The notes under the pieces are model-generated. The model did not search any database. It worked only from the letters and a program-made list of their open reading frames with translations, and was not told where the DNA came from. A DNA stretch of 64,000 nt. Source: Fidelibacterota bacterium. Its GTDB lineage: Bacteria > Fidelibacterota > Marinisomatia > Marinisomatales > TCS55. The first letter of the stretch is position 1. The number at the start of each line of letters is the position of its first letter. Shown one piece after another: positions 8,182 through 18,844 of this stretch. A program made the position numbers and the translations under genes. Location of the stretch: NCBI GenBank assembly GCA_016845785.1, contig JAERSH010000044.1:1-64000 (forward strand), written 5' to 3'.

Positions 8182-9528
8182 ATGCGAATCGTAATCATAG
8201 GTGTAGGTGAAGTGGGGTACCACGTTGCCAAGGCATTAAGCCAAGAAGATCATGACATCATTGTGATGGATATTGATCCGGCCAAATGCAAGCGAGCCAC
8301 AGAAAGTTTAGACGTCATTGTGGTGGAAGGGAATGGAGCCAGTCCCAGAAATCTTTCCATGGCCAATGTACAAGATGCAGATTACGTCCTTTGTCTCACC
8401 CGTGTAGATGAAGTTAATCTAATTGCATCTCAGCAAGCCCATGAATTGGGTGCCAAAAAAATTATCGCTCGGTTGAGAAATCAACAGTACACCACACGGG
8501 ATTCCATTATAAAGCCTGAAAAATTCGGCATCGATCTTGTTATACACCCTGAAAAAGAAGCCTGCCGTGAAATTGTGCAATTGGTACGTCATTCCTATGC
8601 AACACAAGTGATGGATTTTGAAGGTGGGCGGATGCAAATGATTGGTATCCGACTGGAAAATGATTGTCCGATCATTGGAAAATCCGTTCGGGAAATTTGC
8701 GAAGAAGAGCGCGATTTTAAATTTGGAATTATTACCGTCGTCCGGGATGGGGAGTCTCACGTGCCATGGGCAGATTATAAATTTCAAGAATGTGATATAG
8801 CTTATTTCATTGTGAAAACCGAACGACTTGAATCGCTTATGTATATTCTCGGAAAAGAAGCCACCCAGACCAATTCAATTATCATTTTAGGCGGCAGTAA
8901 AATTGGCCGTAGTGTAGCGGAGCAATTGGAAAATGAAATGAGTGTCCGTTTGATTGACAATCGTCGAGATAAGGCAGAATGGCTCGCATCCAATTTGAAA
9001 GAAACCATGATTCTTCATGGCGATGGTACGGATGTTGAATTGCTCAAATCTGAAAATATTCAGGATGCTGATAGTTTTATTGCAGTGACAGAAAGTGAAC
9101 AAACCAATCTCCTTTCAGGTATGTTGGCCCATCATTTGGGTGTGAAGCAAACAGTCATCCATGTAAGCACCACTGAATATATGCCCATTGTGAAGGAACT
9201 TGGTGTTGGTGCGGTATTAAGTAAAAATATGTCCACTGTAAATTCAATTCTCAGATTTATTACCAGTGATCAAACGGAAACATCCGTTACCACTTTTGAT
9301 GAAATTGATGTGGATGTAATTGAATTTAGTCCCGACCCGGGCAGTAAGGTGACCAAAGCACCATTAGAGGATGTAAAATTCCCAGAAGACAGTATTGTGG
9401 GTGTCATCAATCATCACGGCCATTTATCTATTGCCAGAGGATCAACCCAGCTTACTGAAGAGGACACAGTGCTTGTGTTTGCTAAATCAAAGGCAGTTTC
9501 AAAATTGAGACGGCTATTTGAGGTTTAA
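8182..9528 (+). CDS. trkA: Trk potassium uptake system regulatory protein TrkA
   Basis: TrkA is the cytoplasmic NAD(H)- and nucleotide-binding gating subunit of the Trk K+ channel. The 448-residue protein has the expected duplicated layout. RCK-N1 (GVGEVGYHVAKALSQEDHDI, acidic end of strand 2 in VMDIDP) and a TrkA-C domain are followed by RCK-N2 (IIILGGSKIGRSVAEQLE, LIDNRR) and a second TrkA-C domain ending near residue 448. The start ATG at 8182 follows AAAGGA. The 66-nt gap after murA holds an imperfect GCATTT/AAATGC dyad. trkH starts immediately at the trkA stop, forming a two-gene K+ uptake unit. Confidence 0.96.
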   Translation: MRIVIIGVGEVGYHVAKALSQEDHDIIVMDIDPAKCKRATESLDVIVVEGNGASPRNLSMANVQDADYVLCLTRVDEVNLIASQQAHELGAKKIIARLRNQQYTTRDSIIKPEKFGIDLVIHPEKEACREIVQLVRHSYATQVMDFEGGRMQMIGIRLENDCPIIGKSVREICEEERDFKFGIITVVRDGESHVPWADYKFQECDIAYFIVKTERLESLMYILGKEATQTNSIIILGGSKIGRSVAEQLENEMSVRLIDNRRDKAEWLASNLKETMILHGDGTDVELLKSENIQDADSFIAVTESEQTNLLSGMLAHHLGVKQTVIHVSTTEYMPIVKELGVGAVLSKNMSTVNSILRFITSDQTETSVTTFDEIDVDVIEFSPDPGSKVTKAPLEDVKFPEDSIVGVINHHGHLSIARGSTQLTEEDTVLVFAKSKAVSKLRRLFEV

Positions 9529-10998
9529 TTGAATTTAAAAACCATTTCAAATATTCTGGGTGCCATGCTGGTGCTGACAGGATTATCCATGGCCATACCG
9601 GCGCTTATTGCTTGGGGGTATGGTGAATCGGATTTAAATGGTCATATCAAATCCATGGTCTTATGTGTAGTCGTTGGTATCCCCATTTGGTTTTTTACCC
9701 GAAAAAATCGATCGTTAAATAGTAAAGACGGTTTTGCTATTGTGACTTTGGCTTGGTTGTTGGTTGCCCTTGCGGGCGCCATGCCATTCTATTTAACCGG
9801 GGCTATTCCGAATTTTACGGACGCATGGTTTGAATCTATGTCTGGTGTGACAACGACTGGCGCATCCATAATCGGGAATCCTCAAACACTTCCTAATTTA
9901 CCCAATGGTATCGAAAGTCTGCCTCATGGTGTACTGTTTTGGCGATCATTTATCCAATGGATCGGTGGTATGGGTATCATCGTCTTTACCATCGCCATTT
10001 TGCCATTGTTAGGCGTAGGTGGTGTTCAGTTATTTAAAGCAGAAGTACCGGGTCCTGTTGCGGATAAAATTCGCCCTCGCGTAAAAGAAACAGCAAAAAT
10101 TTTATGGATGGTTTATGTTGGCTTGACTGCGCTAGAGACGATTTTATTGGGAATGAGTGGGATGAAATGGTTTGATGCGGTATGTCATGCTTTTACCACC
10201 ATGCCTACCGGTGGGTTCAGTACTCAAAATGCAAGTATTGCTGCCTATTCCAATCCCGTGATTCATTATATTATTATTTTATTTATGTTTATTGCCGGAG
10301 TGAATTTCACATTGCATTTCAGGGCACTTACCGGAAATGTGAAAGGCTATTTTAAGGATACAGAATTTTTGACTTATATGGGCATTTTGGCCGGTGTAAC
10401 CTTTTTTATTTTTATCAATATTGCTTCAGCAAGTCAATCATGGTCGCACGATAACTTTTTAGGCGCATTGTTCCAAAGCATCTCTATTTTAACCACCACA
10501 GGATTTGGTTCTGCGGATTACGAATTATGGCCATTTTTTAGTCAATATTTATTATTAATTCTCATGTTCATTGGGGGTATGGGTGGATCGACTGGTGGTG
10601 GTATGAAAATTGCTCGAATCATCCTGTTAATTAAATACTCTGCCACAGAAACGAGACGGATGCTCCATTCTCGCGCCATTATCCCCATTCGGATCGGCAA
10701 CCGTTATATTGGTGAAGATGTCATTCGAAATACATTGGGATTCTTTTTAATCTATATGTCCATTTTTGCCATTACAACGCTTATCCTTACTGCACTGAAT
10801 TTAGATGTGCAATCGGCTATTGGAGCGGCTGCATCCGCCATTGGAAATATTGGTCCAGGTTTGGGTGCTTTTGGTCCCACAGATAATTATGCATTACTCC
10901 ATCCTATTGGAAAATGGATGTTAACATTTTGTATGCTCTTGGGTCGGTTAGAAATTTTTACAATTATGGTTCTATTTAGTCGAACATTCTGGAAATAG
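9529..10998 (+). CDS. trkH: Trk potassium uptake system channel subunit TrkH
   Basis: TrkH is the K+-translocating membrane subunit that works with TrkA. The 489-residue protein has four membrane-pore-membrane repeats. Selectivity-filter-like segments are visible at MSGVTTTGASI, HAFTTMPTGGFSTQNAS, SISILTTTGFGSADY and SAIGNIGPGLGAFGP. GGMGGSTGGGMKIARI and LGRLEIFTIMVLFSRTFWK are typical family C-terminal motifs. The start is TTG at 9529, directly abutting the trkA stop, with GAGG at 9520-9523. It terminates in TAG, so amber is a real stop in this genome. Na+ or H+ may be involved in gating (family knowledge). Confidence 0.96.
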   Translation: MNLKTISNILGAMLVLTGLSMAIPALIAWGYGESDLNGHIKSMVLCVVVGIPIWFFTRKNRSLNSKDGFAIVTLAWLLVALAGAMPFYLTGAIPNFTDAWFESMSGVTTTGASIIGNPQTLPNLPNGIESLPHGVLFWRSFIQWIGGMGIIVFTIAILPLLGVGGVQLFKAEVPGPVADKIRPRVKETAKILWMVYVGLTALETILLGMSGMKWFDAVCHAFTTMPTGGFSTQNASIAAYSNPVIHYIIILFMFIAGVNFTLHFRALTGNVKGYFKDTEFLTYMGILAGVTFFIFINIASASQSWSHDNFLGALFQSISILTTTGFGSADYELWPFFSQYLLLILMFIGGMGGSTGGGMKIARIILLIKYSATETRRMLHSRAIIPIRIGNRYIGEDVIRNTLGFFLIYMSIFAITTLILTALNLDVQSAIGAAASAIGNIGPGLGAFGPTDNYALLHPIGKWMLTFCMLLGRLEIFTIMVLFSRTFWK

Positions 10999-11009
10999 GG
11001 GAGGAATTC

Positions 11010-11783
11010 ATGTCGTTCGTAGAGAAAAAAATTGAAAATTATATTGCCACTTTAACCATCAATAGACCTGATGCATTGAATGCCATGAATGATGAAGTAG
11101 TGTCCGATTTAGAATCTGCGGTTCAATCCTGTATAAACGATGAACGTGTTGGTGTTATTATTATAACCGGATCTGGCGATAAAGCATTTGTTGCTGGAGC
11201 TGATATTAAAAAAATGCAATCAATGGGACCGGAAGGGGCACTGGCTTTTGGCAAAGCCGGTCAGCAAATGACATTGACAATTGAAAATTCCCCTAAGCCT
11301 GTGATTGCAGCTGTAAACGGTTTTGCCCTTGGTGGCGGCTGTGAAATCAGTATGGCCTGCCACATTCGCGTGGCTAGTGAAAATGCCACATTCGGTCAAC
11401 CGGAAGTTTTATTGGGAATTTTGCCGGGATGGGGCGGGACGCAACGATTACCCCGATTGGTGGGTTCTGGCCTGGCCAATGAAATAATTACCACTGGTCG
11501 CATGGTAAAGGCAGATGAAGCCAAGGCAATCGGATTGGTAAACCATGTTGTGCCCCAAGATGCATTAATGGACAAATGTAAAGACATTGCAAATCAAATA
11601 TTAAGGAATGGACCCAATGCCATTGCACAATCTCTGGATTGTATTCGCAAAGGGGTGGGTAAATCCACCGAAGAGGGATTGGCTGTAGAAGTAGAAAATT
11701 TCAGTAAATTATTTGGGACAGAAGAAGCATCAGAAGGATTGACCGCCTTTGTTGAAAAACGATCTCCAAAATTTAGAAAGTAA
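11010..11783 (+). CDS. enoyl-CoA hydratase / crotonase family
   Basis: The 257-residue crotonase-fold protein has oxyanion-hole segments AGADIKKM and NGFALGGGCEISMACHIR. Both catalytic Glu positions of short-chain enoyl-CoA hydratase are present (the Glu of GGCEI and the Glu of QPEVLLGILPGWGGTQRLPRLVG), so hydration of 2-enoyl-CoA in fatty-acid or amino-acid catabolism is likely. Chain-length preference cannot be read. The start ATG has an excellent GGGGAGGAA ribosome site. nhaC begins two bases after its stop. The family resembles the single-gene crotonases of branched-chain and butyrate pathways. Confidence 0.92.
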   Translation: MSFVEKKIENYIATLTINRPDALNAMNDEVVSDLESAVQSCINDERVGVIIITGSGDKAFVAGADIKKMQSMGPEGALAFGKAGQQMTLTIENSPKPVIAAVNGFALGGGCEISMACHIRVASENATFGQPEVLLGILPGWGGTQRLPRLVGSGLANEIITTGRMVKADEAKAIGLVNHVVPQDALMDKCKDIANQILRNGPNAIAQSLDCIRKGVGKSTEEGLAVEVENFSKLFGTEEASEGLTAFVEKRSPKFRK

Positions 11784-11785
11784 AC

Positions 11786-13237
11786 ATGAATAAGACGACA
11801 AAAACGCCTTCGATAACGGATGCACTAATCCCCATAGTATTGCTCATAGTCATGTTGTCAATGTCAGTCTATCTTTATGGGGATAACTCCTCATATGGCG
11901 GTAATCAGATTGCATTGATTTTAGCGGCAGGGGTGGGTGCAATTATCGGCATCAAAAATGGATTTACATGGAAAGAAATTGAAAAAGGAATCGTTCAAGG
12001 TGTATCCATGGGGATGGGTGCCATCATGATTTTATTGGCTGTGGGCGCACTCATCGGAACGTGGATAATGTCTGGTACGGTTCCAGCCATGATTTATTAC
12101 GGATTGAATATTTTATCTCCGTCTATTTTTTATTTTGCTGCATGTATCATTTGTGCTGTTTCTGCAATAAGTATTGGGAGTTCATGGACGGTAGCCGGCA
12201 CACTCGGTGTAGCGCTCATGGGTATTGCGGCTGGGTTGGGTCTTTCCCCTGAGATTACAGCAGGCGCTGTGATTTCCGGTGCATATTTTGGTGATAAAAT
12301 GTCTCCTTTATCTGACACAACTAATTTGGCACCGGCAGTGGCTGGCACCGATTTATTTACACATATCCAGCATATGATTTGGACGACGGGACCCAGTTTA
12401 ATTATCGCGCTGATTTTGTTCTTAATCATTGGTATGACAGGGTCTGCTTCCGGTGAAGCCGGTGGCTTTGCCATTATTCAAGACACCATCCAAAGCACTT
12501 TTAAAATCAGTGTATTTTCATTCATTCCATTATTGGTGGTATTTGCTTTGGCAATGAAGAAAATGCCTGCATTTCCAACGGTATTAATTGGCGCCCTTTT
12601 GGGTGGCTTATTTGCGGTCGTTTTGCAGCCCAATATTGTAAGTGCGTTTGTGGGCAGACCTGATTTGTCGGGAGGGCTTACCATGATTTCGGGTGTGTGG
12701 ACGGCTCTTCATTCGGGGTTTGTATTAAACAGCGGTGTAGAAGTGGTAGATGATTTACTATCCCGCGGGGGAATGGTGAGTATGCTCAATACGATTTGGC
12801 TCGTCATGTGTGCCCTTACTTTTGGTGCTGTGATAGAAACGATTGGTGCATTAAATCGGGTGGTTGAGAGTTTGCTCACATTTGCCAAATCCACTGGTTC
12901 TTTAATTGTCACCACCATTGCCACATGTATTGGCATTAACATTATTACGGCCGATCAATATATTGCGATTGTTCTGCCGGGGCGTATGTATCGCACCGAA
13001 TTTGCCCGACGAAATTTGGCGCCAAAAAATCTATCCAGAACGTTGGAAGATGCAGGCACCATTACTTCACCATTAATCCCTTGGAATACCTGCGGCGCGT
13101 ATATGTCCGCATCGTTGGGTGTGGCGACTTTTGCTTATTTGCCCTTTTGCTTTTTCAATTTAGCCAACCCCATCGTGGCATTGGTCTATGGCCTTCTCAA
13201 CGTTAAAATTGAAAAATTAGAACCAGAATCAGTTTAA
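11786..13237 (+). CDS. nhaC: NhaC-family Na+/H+ antiporter
   Basis: The 483-residue polytopic membrane protein has about 11-12 hydrophobic segments. NhaC-family signatures are visible: SAISIGSSWTVAGTLGVAL, GAVISGAYFGDKMSPLSDTT (charged Asp within the transport core), and near the C-terminus IITADQYIAIVLPGRM and EDAGTITSPLIPWNTCGAYM. Family members exchange Na+ for H+ or, in some lineages, metabolite pairs such as malate/lactate. The gene is in an operon with the upstream crotonase and precedes a YheO-type regulator by 23 bases, so that regulator may control it or sense a related substrate. Confidence 0.92.
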   Translation: MNKTTKTPSITDALIPIVLLIVMLSMSVYLYGDNSSYGGNQIALILAAGVGAIIGIKNGFTWKEIEKGIVQGVSMGMGAIMILLAVGALIGTWIMSGTVPAMIYYGLNILSPSIFYFAACIICAVSAISIGSSWTVAGTLGVALMGIAAGLGLSPEITAGAVISGAYFGDKMSPLSDTTNLAPAVAGTDLFTHIQHMIWTTGPSLIIALILFLIIGMTGSASGEAGGFAIIQDTIQSTFKISVFSFIPLLVVFALAMKKMPAFPTVLIGALLGGLFAVVLQPNIVSAFVGRPDLSGGLTMISGVWTALHSGFVLNSGVEVVDDLLSRGGMVSMLNTIWLVMCALTFGAVIETIGALNRVVESLLTFAKSTGSLIVTTIATCIGINIITADQYIAIVLPGRMYRTEFARRNLAPKNLSRTLEDAGTITSPLIPWNTCGAYMSASLGVATFAYLPFCFFNLANPIVALVYGLLNVKIEKLEPESV

Positions 13238-13260
13238 GTTTTTAAATTCATCATCCCATT

Positions 13261-13920
13261 ATGGCTAAAAGCAATCGACTTACGGATAAAGCAATATTTT
13301 CCCACTATATAAACATGGGAGAATTGTTAGCGGAAATGTTCAAACCTCATTTAGAGGTGATTGTTCATGACCTGCGATATCCTGAACATTCAATTATTGC
13401 CATTTTTAACAATCATATTACGGGAAGAAAAATCGGCGAGGGGACGAGTGATTTTGGCTATAAAAAGGTAAAGGGAGAGGTGCCTGATCAGGTGGTGAAC
13501 TATAAAAATGAAAGTCCGGACGGTAGACCATTAAAATCTTCTTCATTAACTATCCGGAACGAGAAAAATGAAATTATTGGCTCATTAGGCTTAAACTATG
13601 ACATTTCCGTTTTCGAACAATTTTCTGATGTATTGTCCTTATTTACAGGCACAAAAGCCAACCCGGTCATGGATGATTCTGAGGCATTCTTTTACGGCAG
13701 CACCAAAGAAGATATCCAAATTGCCATTAACCATTTTCGCGTGTCTCATGGATTGACCAATCGTGTATTTTCTCGTAAAGATAAATATAATGTAATCAAA
13801 TTCTTGATTAAGGGTGGCCATTTGAACAAACGGGGCGCCGTGGCCATTATCGGCGAATCTTTATCTGTTACACGTCCAACTGTATATAAATACATTAAGA
13901 AAATAAAGGCAGAACATTAA
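13261..13920 (+). CDS. YheO/DauR-type PAS-HTH transcriptional regulator
   Basis: The 219-residue protein has an N-terminal PAS-like YheO domain (about residues 10-125). Its opening, MGELLAEMFKPHLEVIVHDL, and LTIRNEKNEIIGSLGLNYD are typical. The C-terminal helix-turn-helix is RGAVAIIGESLSVTRPTVYKY (about residues 195-215). Known relatives such as DauR regulate D-arginine or other amino-acid catabolic genes by sensing a small ligand. Here the partner gene is probably nhaC just upstream. The stop is followed by a very AT-rich gap before the SusC operon, which it does not obviously control. Confidence 0.85.
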   Translation: MAKSNRLTDKAIFSHYINMGELLAEMFKPHLEVIVHDLRYPEHSIIAIFNNHITGRKIGEGTSDFGYKKVKGEVPDQVVNYKNESPDGRPLKSSSLTIRNEKNEIIGSLGLNYDISVFEQFSDVLSLFTGTKANPVMDDSEAFFYGSTKEDIQIAINHFRVSHGLTNRVFSRKDKYNVIKFLIKGGHLNKRGAVAIIGESLSVTRPTVYKYIKKIKAEH

Positions 13921-14092
13921 TTTTTTGTAAAATAATTAATATTTTTTATTTTATTAATTGCATCGTATTATTTTATTGAATTAGCATCTACAAAGGGTTC
14001 TACTTCGTTTTGATTCACCATCAATTAAAAATCAGAAGAGTAGAACGAAAAATTCCATAATTGTTTAAATACATTATTTGGAGGGTATTCAA
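13921..14092 (+). promoter_or_regulatory. AT-rich leader of the SusC/SusD operon with an inverted repeat
   Basis: This 172-nt intergenic region starts with a run of A/T (13921-13985). It contains perfect 8-base arms GTTCTACT (13997-14004) and AGTAGAAC (14039-14046). Inside these, TGATT and AATCA arms extend an imperfect stem. A strong ribosome site, GGAGGG at 14080-14085, sits 7 nt before the ATG at 14093. The dyad could be a 5'-UTR hairpin or an operator. No extracytoplasmic sigma/anti-sigma pair, the usual SusC regulators, is nearby. Confidence 0.55.
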
Positions 14093-17000
14093 ATGAAATC
14101 AATCTTAAAGGGTATCCTTTTTGCAACCATTCTGTTCGGGGCTTTAAGTGCCCAGTCAACCGTTTCTGGTACAGTGACGGATGATAATGGAAATCCATTG
14201 GCAGGCGCCAATGTAGTTGTAGATGGGACATCAATTGGTGCAGCTGCCGGTTCTGACGGTACATATACTATTAATGTGCCTGCGGGAACTGTGGGCGGTC
14301 AAACGGTGACCTTAACTGCCAGCTATATTGGTCATGAAAGCCAATCGGTGCAATTGGCAGTACCGGCCAGCGGAAGCACGACTCAAAACTTTTCTTTAAA
14401 TATCGATGCGATTGGATTAAAAGCGGTCAGTGTTACAGCGCTGGGTTTTGAGGCCAATCGTGATCAACAAGGCTCTACCAGTGTTTCGGTAACACCAGCA
14501 GATATGACACGATCCGGTGAAGCGTTAATTGCCAATTCATTGGCAGGAAAAGCATCCAATGTGATTGTGAATGCAGTCAGTGGAGACCCCGGTGCAGGGA
14601 CATCCATTCGTATTCGTGGATCCAACACCATTTCAGGTGCAAGTCAACCATTAGTGGTTGTGGATGGTATGCCCATCAACAATTCTCAAATTTATGGTGG
14701 TGCTTCCCGTTTTGGCGGTACATCTCAGCAGTCTCGGCTTAATGACCTAAATGCCAACGATATTAAATCAGTGGAGGTGTTAAAAGGTGCATCAGCCGCA
14801 GCACTATGGGGATCGAAAGCATCCAATGGCGTGATCGTTATTAATACCAAAGAAGGGTCAGCCGGTCGCATGAAAATGAGTTACAAGCGGACAGAATCGT
14901 TTGATGAAATTCATGAAAGATTGCCCATGTAGACAACTTATGGTCAAGGTCGTAATGGTGTATGGACTACTCACGCAGAATCTTGGGGTGATAAAATTGC
15001 TGATCGTGCCGGTGGTAAAGATACCTATGATACGAATAAAGCATACTTTGTTTCAGACGTAGGTGATTTTACGCAGTACACGATTACGCAAAAGAACTCA
15101 AAAGAAACATTCGTAGATAAGAATTTTAACGCCGTATTTAGAACCGGTCGTTATGCGCAGGATGATTTCCAAATCTCCGGTGGTGATGCCTCCAAAACAT
15201 ACTTATTCAGCTATAGCCGTTTACGGCAGGATGGTATCGTACGAGGATCTCACTATGACAGAGATAACTTCAGATTGAACACGAAATTCCGTCTGGCAGA
15301 TAATGTTTCTATGACATCCAAAGTGGGTTACTCTTACAGTAACTCCAATCGAATTCAGCGTGGTTCAAACGTCGCTGGACTTTTGCTGGGACTATTACGG
15401 ACAGCCCCCGATTTTGATCTGGAACATTATAAAGGGACTTATGTCAGCGGTGGGGTAGAATATCCTGGCCGTCATCGTGCCTATCGCCGGTATTTGGGTG
15501 GTTCAAGTACAAACCCCATTTATAATAATCCATTGTGGACAATTAATGAGCAGAAAAACATTACACGTGTAAACCGTCTCATTATGTCCAATGAAATGAA
15601 TATTACGCCATATACAGGTACAGAAGTTGTGCTTCGTGCCGGTGTGGATACATATACAGATAACAGAGAAGGATTCTTCCCACCGGGAAGTGCCGGATCA
15701 GGGCTTAACTCTGGTGCATTTGATATTGATCGAATTACAAACCGAGAAACAAATTATGATGTGATTGCCCGTCAAAATCTTGATTTGGGTACCATTTCTA
15801 TGCTGGTTACAGCCGGTTGGAATTTGAATGATCGTACCTATAGCCGATTATCTTCTTACATCAATGGATTTTTGGTAAATACAGATAAACATACGACTAA
15901 TGTTAACACTGCCGCAGAAGCGTCTGCAACTCATAACAGTAGAATGTTTATCCGCTCTACGAGAGCCTATGGTGTTTTGTCATTGGATGCGTTAGATCAA
16001 ATTTTTGTGAATCTTTCCATGGCAAACGAAACACATTCAACCATCAGTGATTCATACTTATATCCTGCAATGGATATGGCCTATCAGTTTACGGATATGG
16101 CCAATGGTGTCGCACCATTCATTAGTTTTGCAAAACTGCGGGTAGCCTACGGTAAAGTGGGTGTGCGACCAGCTGCGCATCGATTTGAAACCTTGGCTGA
16201 GTCCGGTTTTAGCTATAGCTCTTATAGTGATCCCGTATCTGTGGGGCAATGGGGCGGTGGCTATCGCGTGGATGATGACAAAGGCAATGAGAACCTCAAA
16301 CCTGAGGTCAAAACCGAAACTGAATTTGGTGTTGACCTGCGGTTCTTAGATGACAAGTTTTCATTAAGTTTAACCAGTTATTCGAATACCATTGCAGATA
16401 TGCTTATTAACACGACTTTGGCCCCATCAAAAGGGTTTGATAGTCAATATGCAAATGCAGCAACCATGACCAATGATGGATTAGAAATTGATGGTTCATG
16501 GGATGTAATGAGCAATGCTACTCAAGGTGTTGAATTGACATTCAACTGGTCTAAGAATGACAATATGGTGACCAAACTTGGTGCCAATGAGAACGAAGTA
16601 TTGTATCTTGGCTCTGGTTCGGTTAACTCTGTTGCCATGGTGGGATATCCAATCGGTACCCTTTATGGTACAGGATCACAGACCGACAATGGTAAAGTGG
16701 ATGGTAAACTCACATTGAATGCCAACGGCTTCCCACAGATTACGTCTACAAAGATTGCCTTAGGTGATCCCAACCCTGATTGGCGCGGCACACTCGGCTT
16801 AAACGCCCAGTGGAAAAACCTTGCAGTGAATGTTTTGTTTGAACATTCACAAGGTGGCGACTATTCTCCACGGACGCAATGGGTGCTGAGACGTTTCGGT
16901 ACAACTAAAGATACTGAAAATGAAGTGACGTTGACCAAAGATCTGAAGAACTTTGATGGTAATACCATCCCTTCAGGTACAACCGTTCGCGGCAAAATTG

Positions 17001-17353
17001 AAAACTTTGGTGGTGGCGATGTACTCTTAGATGAAGCATGGTACCGTCATGGTATTGGTGGTGGATTTGGTGATAACCAGGCCTACAACTTTGCCATCTT
17101 TGATGCAACCTATTCTCGAATCAGAGAATTATCAATGTCTTACACCATGAATTCTGATGCCCTCCGCGGCGCCACTGGTCTAAACTCCCTTACCTTTACT
17201 GCAACCGGTCGTAACCTGTTTGCATGGTATAAAGAGTTAGTCGGTGTTGATCCCGGTGTAAACGTCGGTGGTATCCAAACTGGTTCAGGTTTGGATTATT
17301 TTGCTAACCCGTCTACCAAGTCGTTCCTGTTTTCAGTAACGGCAGACTTTTAA
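14093..17353 (+). pseudogene. SusC/RagA-family TonB-linked outer-membrane receptor with an in-frame amber stop
   Basis: SusC proteins are 22-stranded TonB-dependent barrels that import oligosaccharides or peptides with a SusD lid. A signal peptide (ILKGILFATILFGALSAQ) precedes a carboxypeptidase-like beta domain (VSGTVTDDNGNPLAGANVVV). The plug follows (SIRIRGSNTISG, LVVVDGMPINN, VEVLKGASAAALWG), then the barrel to the terminal SVTADF. TAG at 14930-14932 (codon 280) splits the frame. Reading continues in the same frame with clear SusC sequence (TTYGQGRNG) to 17353. The context ERLPM-stop-TTYGQG suggests CAG (Gln) to TAG. It could be a fresh nonsense mutation, readthrough or a base-call error. 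No other lesion is visible, so decay would be very recent. Confidence 0.9.
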
Positions 17354-17368
17354 GGGGAGGGGTTAACG

Positions 17369-18805
17369 ATGAAAACACAAACAAAAAGGTTTAAAACCAT
17401 GAAGCATATTTTAGCACCATTAACGGCTATTGCATTGATTGCAACCGGGTGCGATGTGGATAAATCAATTAATGATAACCCCAATGAAATCACATTGTCT
17501 GATGTGGATGCACGGTTATTCCTAAATGGTGCGCAGTTGGCAAATGTGATTGTTCAAGTTGGACACCTGAATAGGATTTCAGGTATGTTCTCAGGACAAT
17601 TAATTGGATTTACATCCTTGTACTCCAATATCTATGGATATTCACTTTCAACAGTAGAATCCAATGGCGTATGGAGACGGGCTTACACAGGTGTGGTCAC
17701 CAATGCACGGCACATCATTGAATCCGCGCCGGACGACAAATTGCTCGTCGGTATTGCAAAGGTTCTTGAAGCCAATGCAATTGGAACTCTGGCTATCTTG
17801 ATGGGTGATGTGCCCTATTCAGAAATCGGTGGTACTGTTGATCCGAAATTTGACGGTCAAAAATCAGTACTGTCTGCAGTCACCTCTTTGCTGGATGCTG
17901 CCATTTCTGATCTGGGCTCTGCTTCTTCAAGAAAAGAGTCTTACGATATCTATTTTGGTGGAGACAAAGATAAATGGATTGCCGCTGCATATACATTAAA
18001 AGCACGTTATGCCTTAGCAAATAAGGATTATTCCGGTGCCCTATCTGCAGCAAATAGTGGTATTGGATCTGCAGCAGGAGATATGTTGTACGTTCCTCGT
18101 GGTGATGCAGCCATTAACTCCGGTGATAAAAACCTGTTTTACACCATTCTTGCCGGTTCACGAACCGGTGATATCGGTAATGCAGGCAGCTATCTGTTGG
18201 AGATATTGGATCCATCCAATGCGAAATATCGTGGGAATGCGAAGACCAACGAAACAGCGCGCCATGGATACTACACCATTGATGAAAGTTCCGCTTCAGG
18301 GAATACAGGTGTGATTGAACAATTCGAGCCACAACCTATGGCCACCTATACAGAAAATCAACTGATCAAAGCAGAAGCATCTGCACGATCAGGATTTGCA
18401 GGTGGGCTTGCTGCATTGAATGCGTATCGAGCATGGTTAGCCGGCGGTGGCCGTTTGAATGCCAATTTTGACGTAGCTGCGAATTACAAATATGACCCGT
18501 ATGTTGAAGCTGACTTTGAAGCTGGCGGTATGGAAAATGCTGATAATATCAGTAAAGATAATGCATTGCTCCGTGAGATTATTGAAGAACGATATGTATC
18601 CGGATTCGGATCATATATGCCATTCAACGATCAACGTCGTCTCAGAGGGGCGGGAGAAACTGCATTGATTCCTGCATTTCCCTTAAATACAGCCGCAGCC
18701 ACGCAGCATGTAGAACGGATTCCTTATGCACAGGATGAAATTAGTTCTAATCCAAATGCGATCGATGGACTGACGTTGTATGATAAAACAGAAGTAAATA
18801 AATAA
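17369..18805 (+). CDS. SusD/RagB-family nutrient-binding lipoprotein
   Basis: SusD-like proteins sit on the outer membrane as a lid over SusC and bind the substrate. The 478-residue protein has a lipoprotein signal peptide ending in a lipobox (IALIATGC, Cys about residue 28). Mostly helical SusD-type sequence follows, including TYTENQLIKAEASARSGF and LLREIIEERYVSGFGSYMPFNDQRRL, which match the C-terminal SusD signature. The start ATG has GGGGAGGGG upstream. It lies 15 bases after susC and is followed by a strong terminator, so the two form one operon. Its intactness suggests that susC has been lost only recently, if at all. Confidence 0.92.
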   Translation: MKTQTKRFKTMKHILAPLTAIALIATGCDVDKSINDNPNEITLSDVDARLFLNGAQLANVIVQVGHLNRISGMFSGQLIGFTSLYSNIYGYSLSTVESNGVWRRAYTGVVTNARHIIESAPDDKLLVGIAKVLEANAIGTLAILMGDVPYSEIGGTVDPKFDGQKSVLSAVTSLLDAAISDLGSASSRKESYDIYFGGDKDKWIAAAYTLKARYALANKDYSGALSAANSGIGSAAGDMLYVPRGDAAINSGDKNLFYTILAGSRTGDIGNAGSYLLEILDPSNAKYRGNAKTNETARHGYYTIDESSASGNTGVIEQFEPQPMATYTENQLIKAEASARSGFAGGLAALNAYRAWLAGGGRLNANFDVAANYKYDPYVEADFEAGGMENADNISKDNALLREIIEERYVSGFGSYMPFNDQRRLRGAGETALIPAFPLNTAAATQHVERIPYAQDEISSNPNAIDGLTLYDKTEVNK

Positions 18806-18844
18806 GACGCTACTCTCCGATTTTCCAAGGTGAGTAATGTAGAT

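Noticed and set aside
14930-14932. Reassignment of TAG to an amino acid in this genome
   Set aside because: At least five neighbouring genes end normally in TAG with no homologous sequence beyond it.
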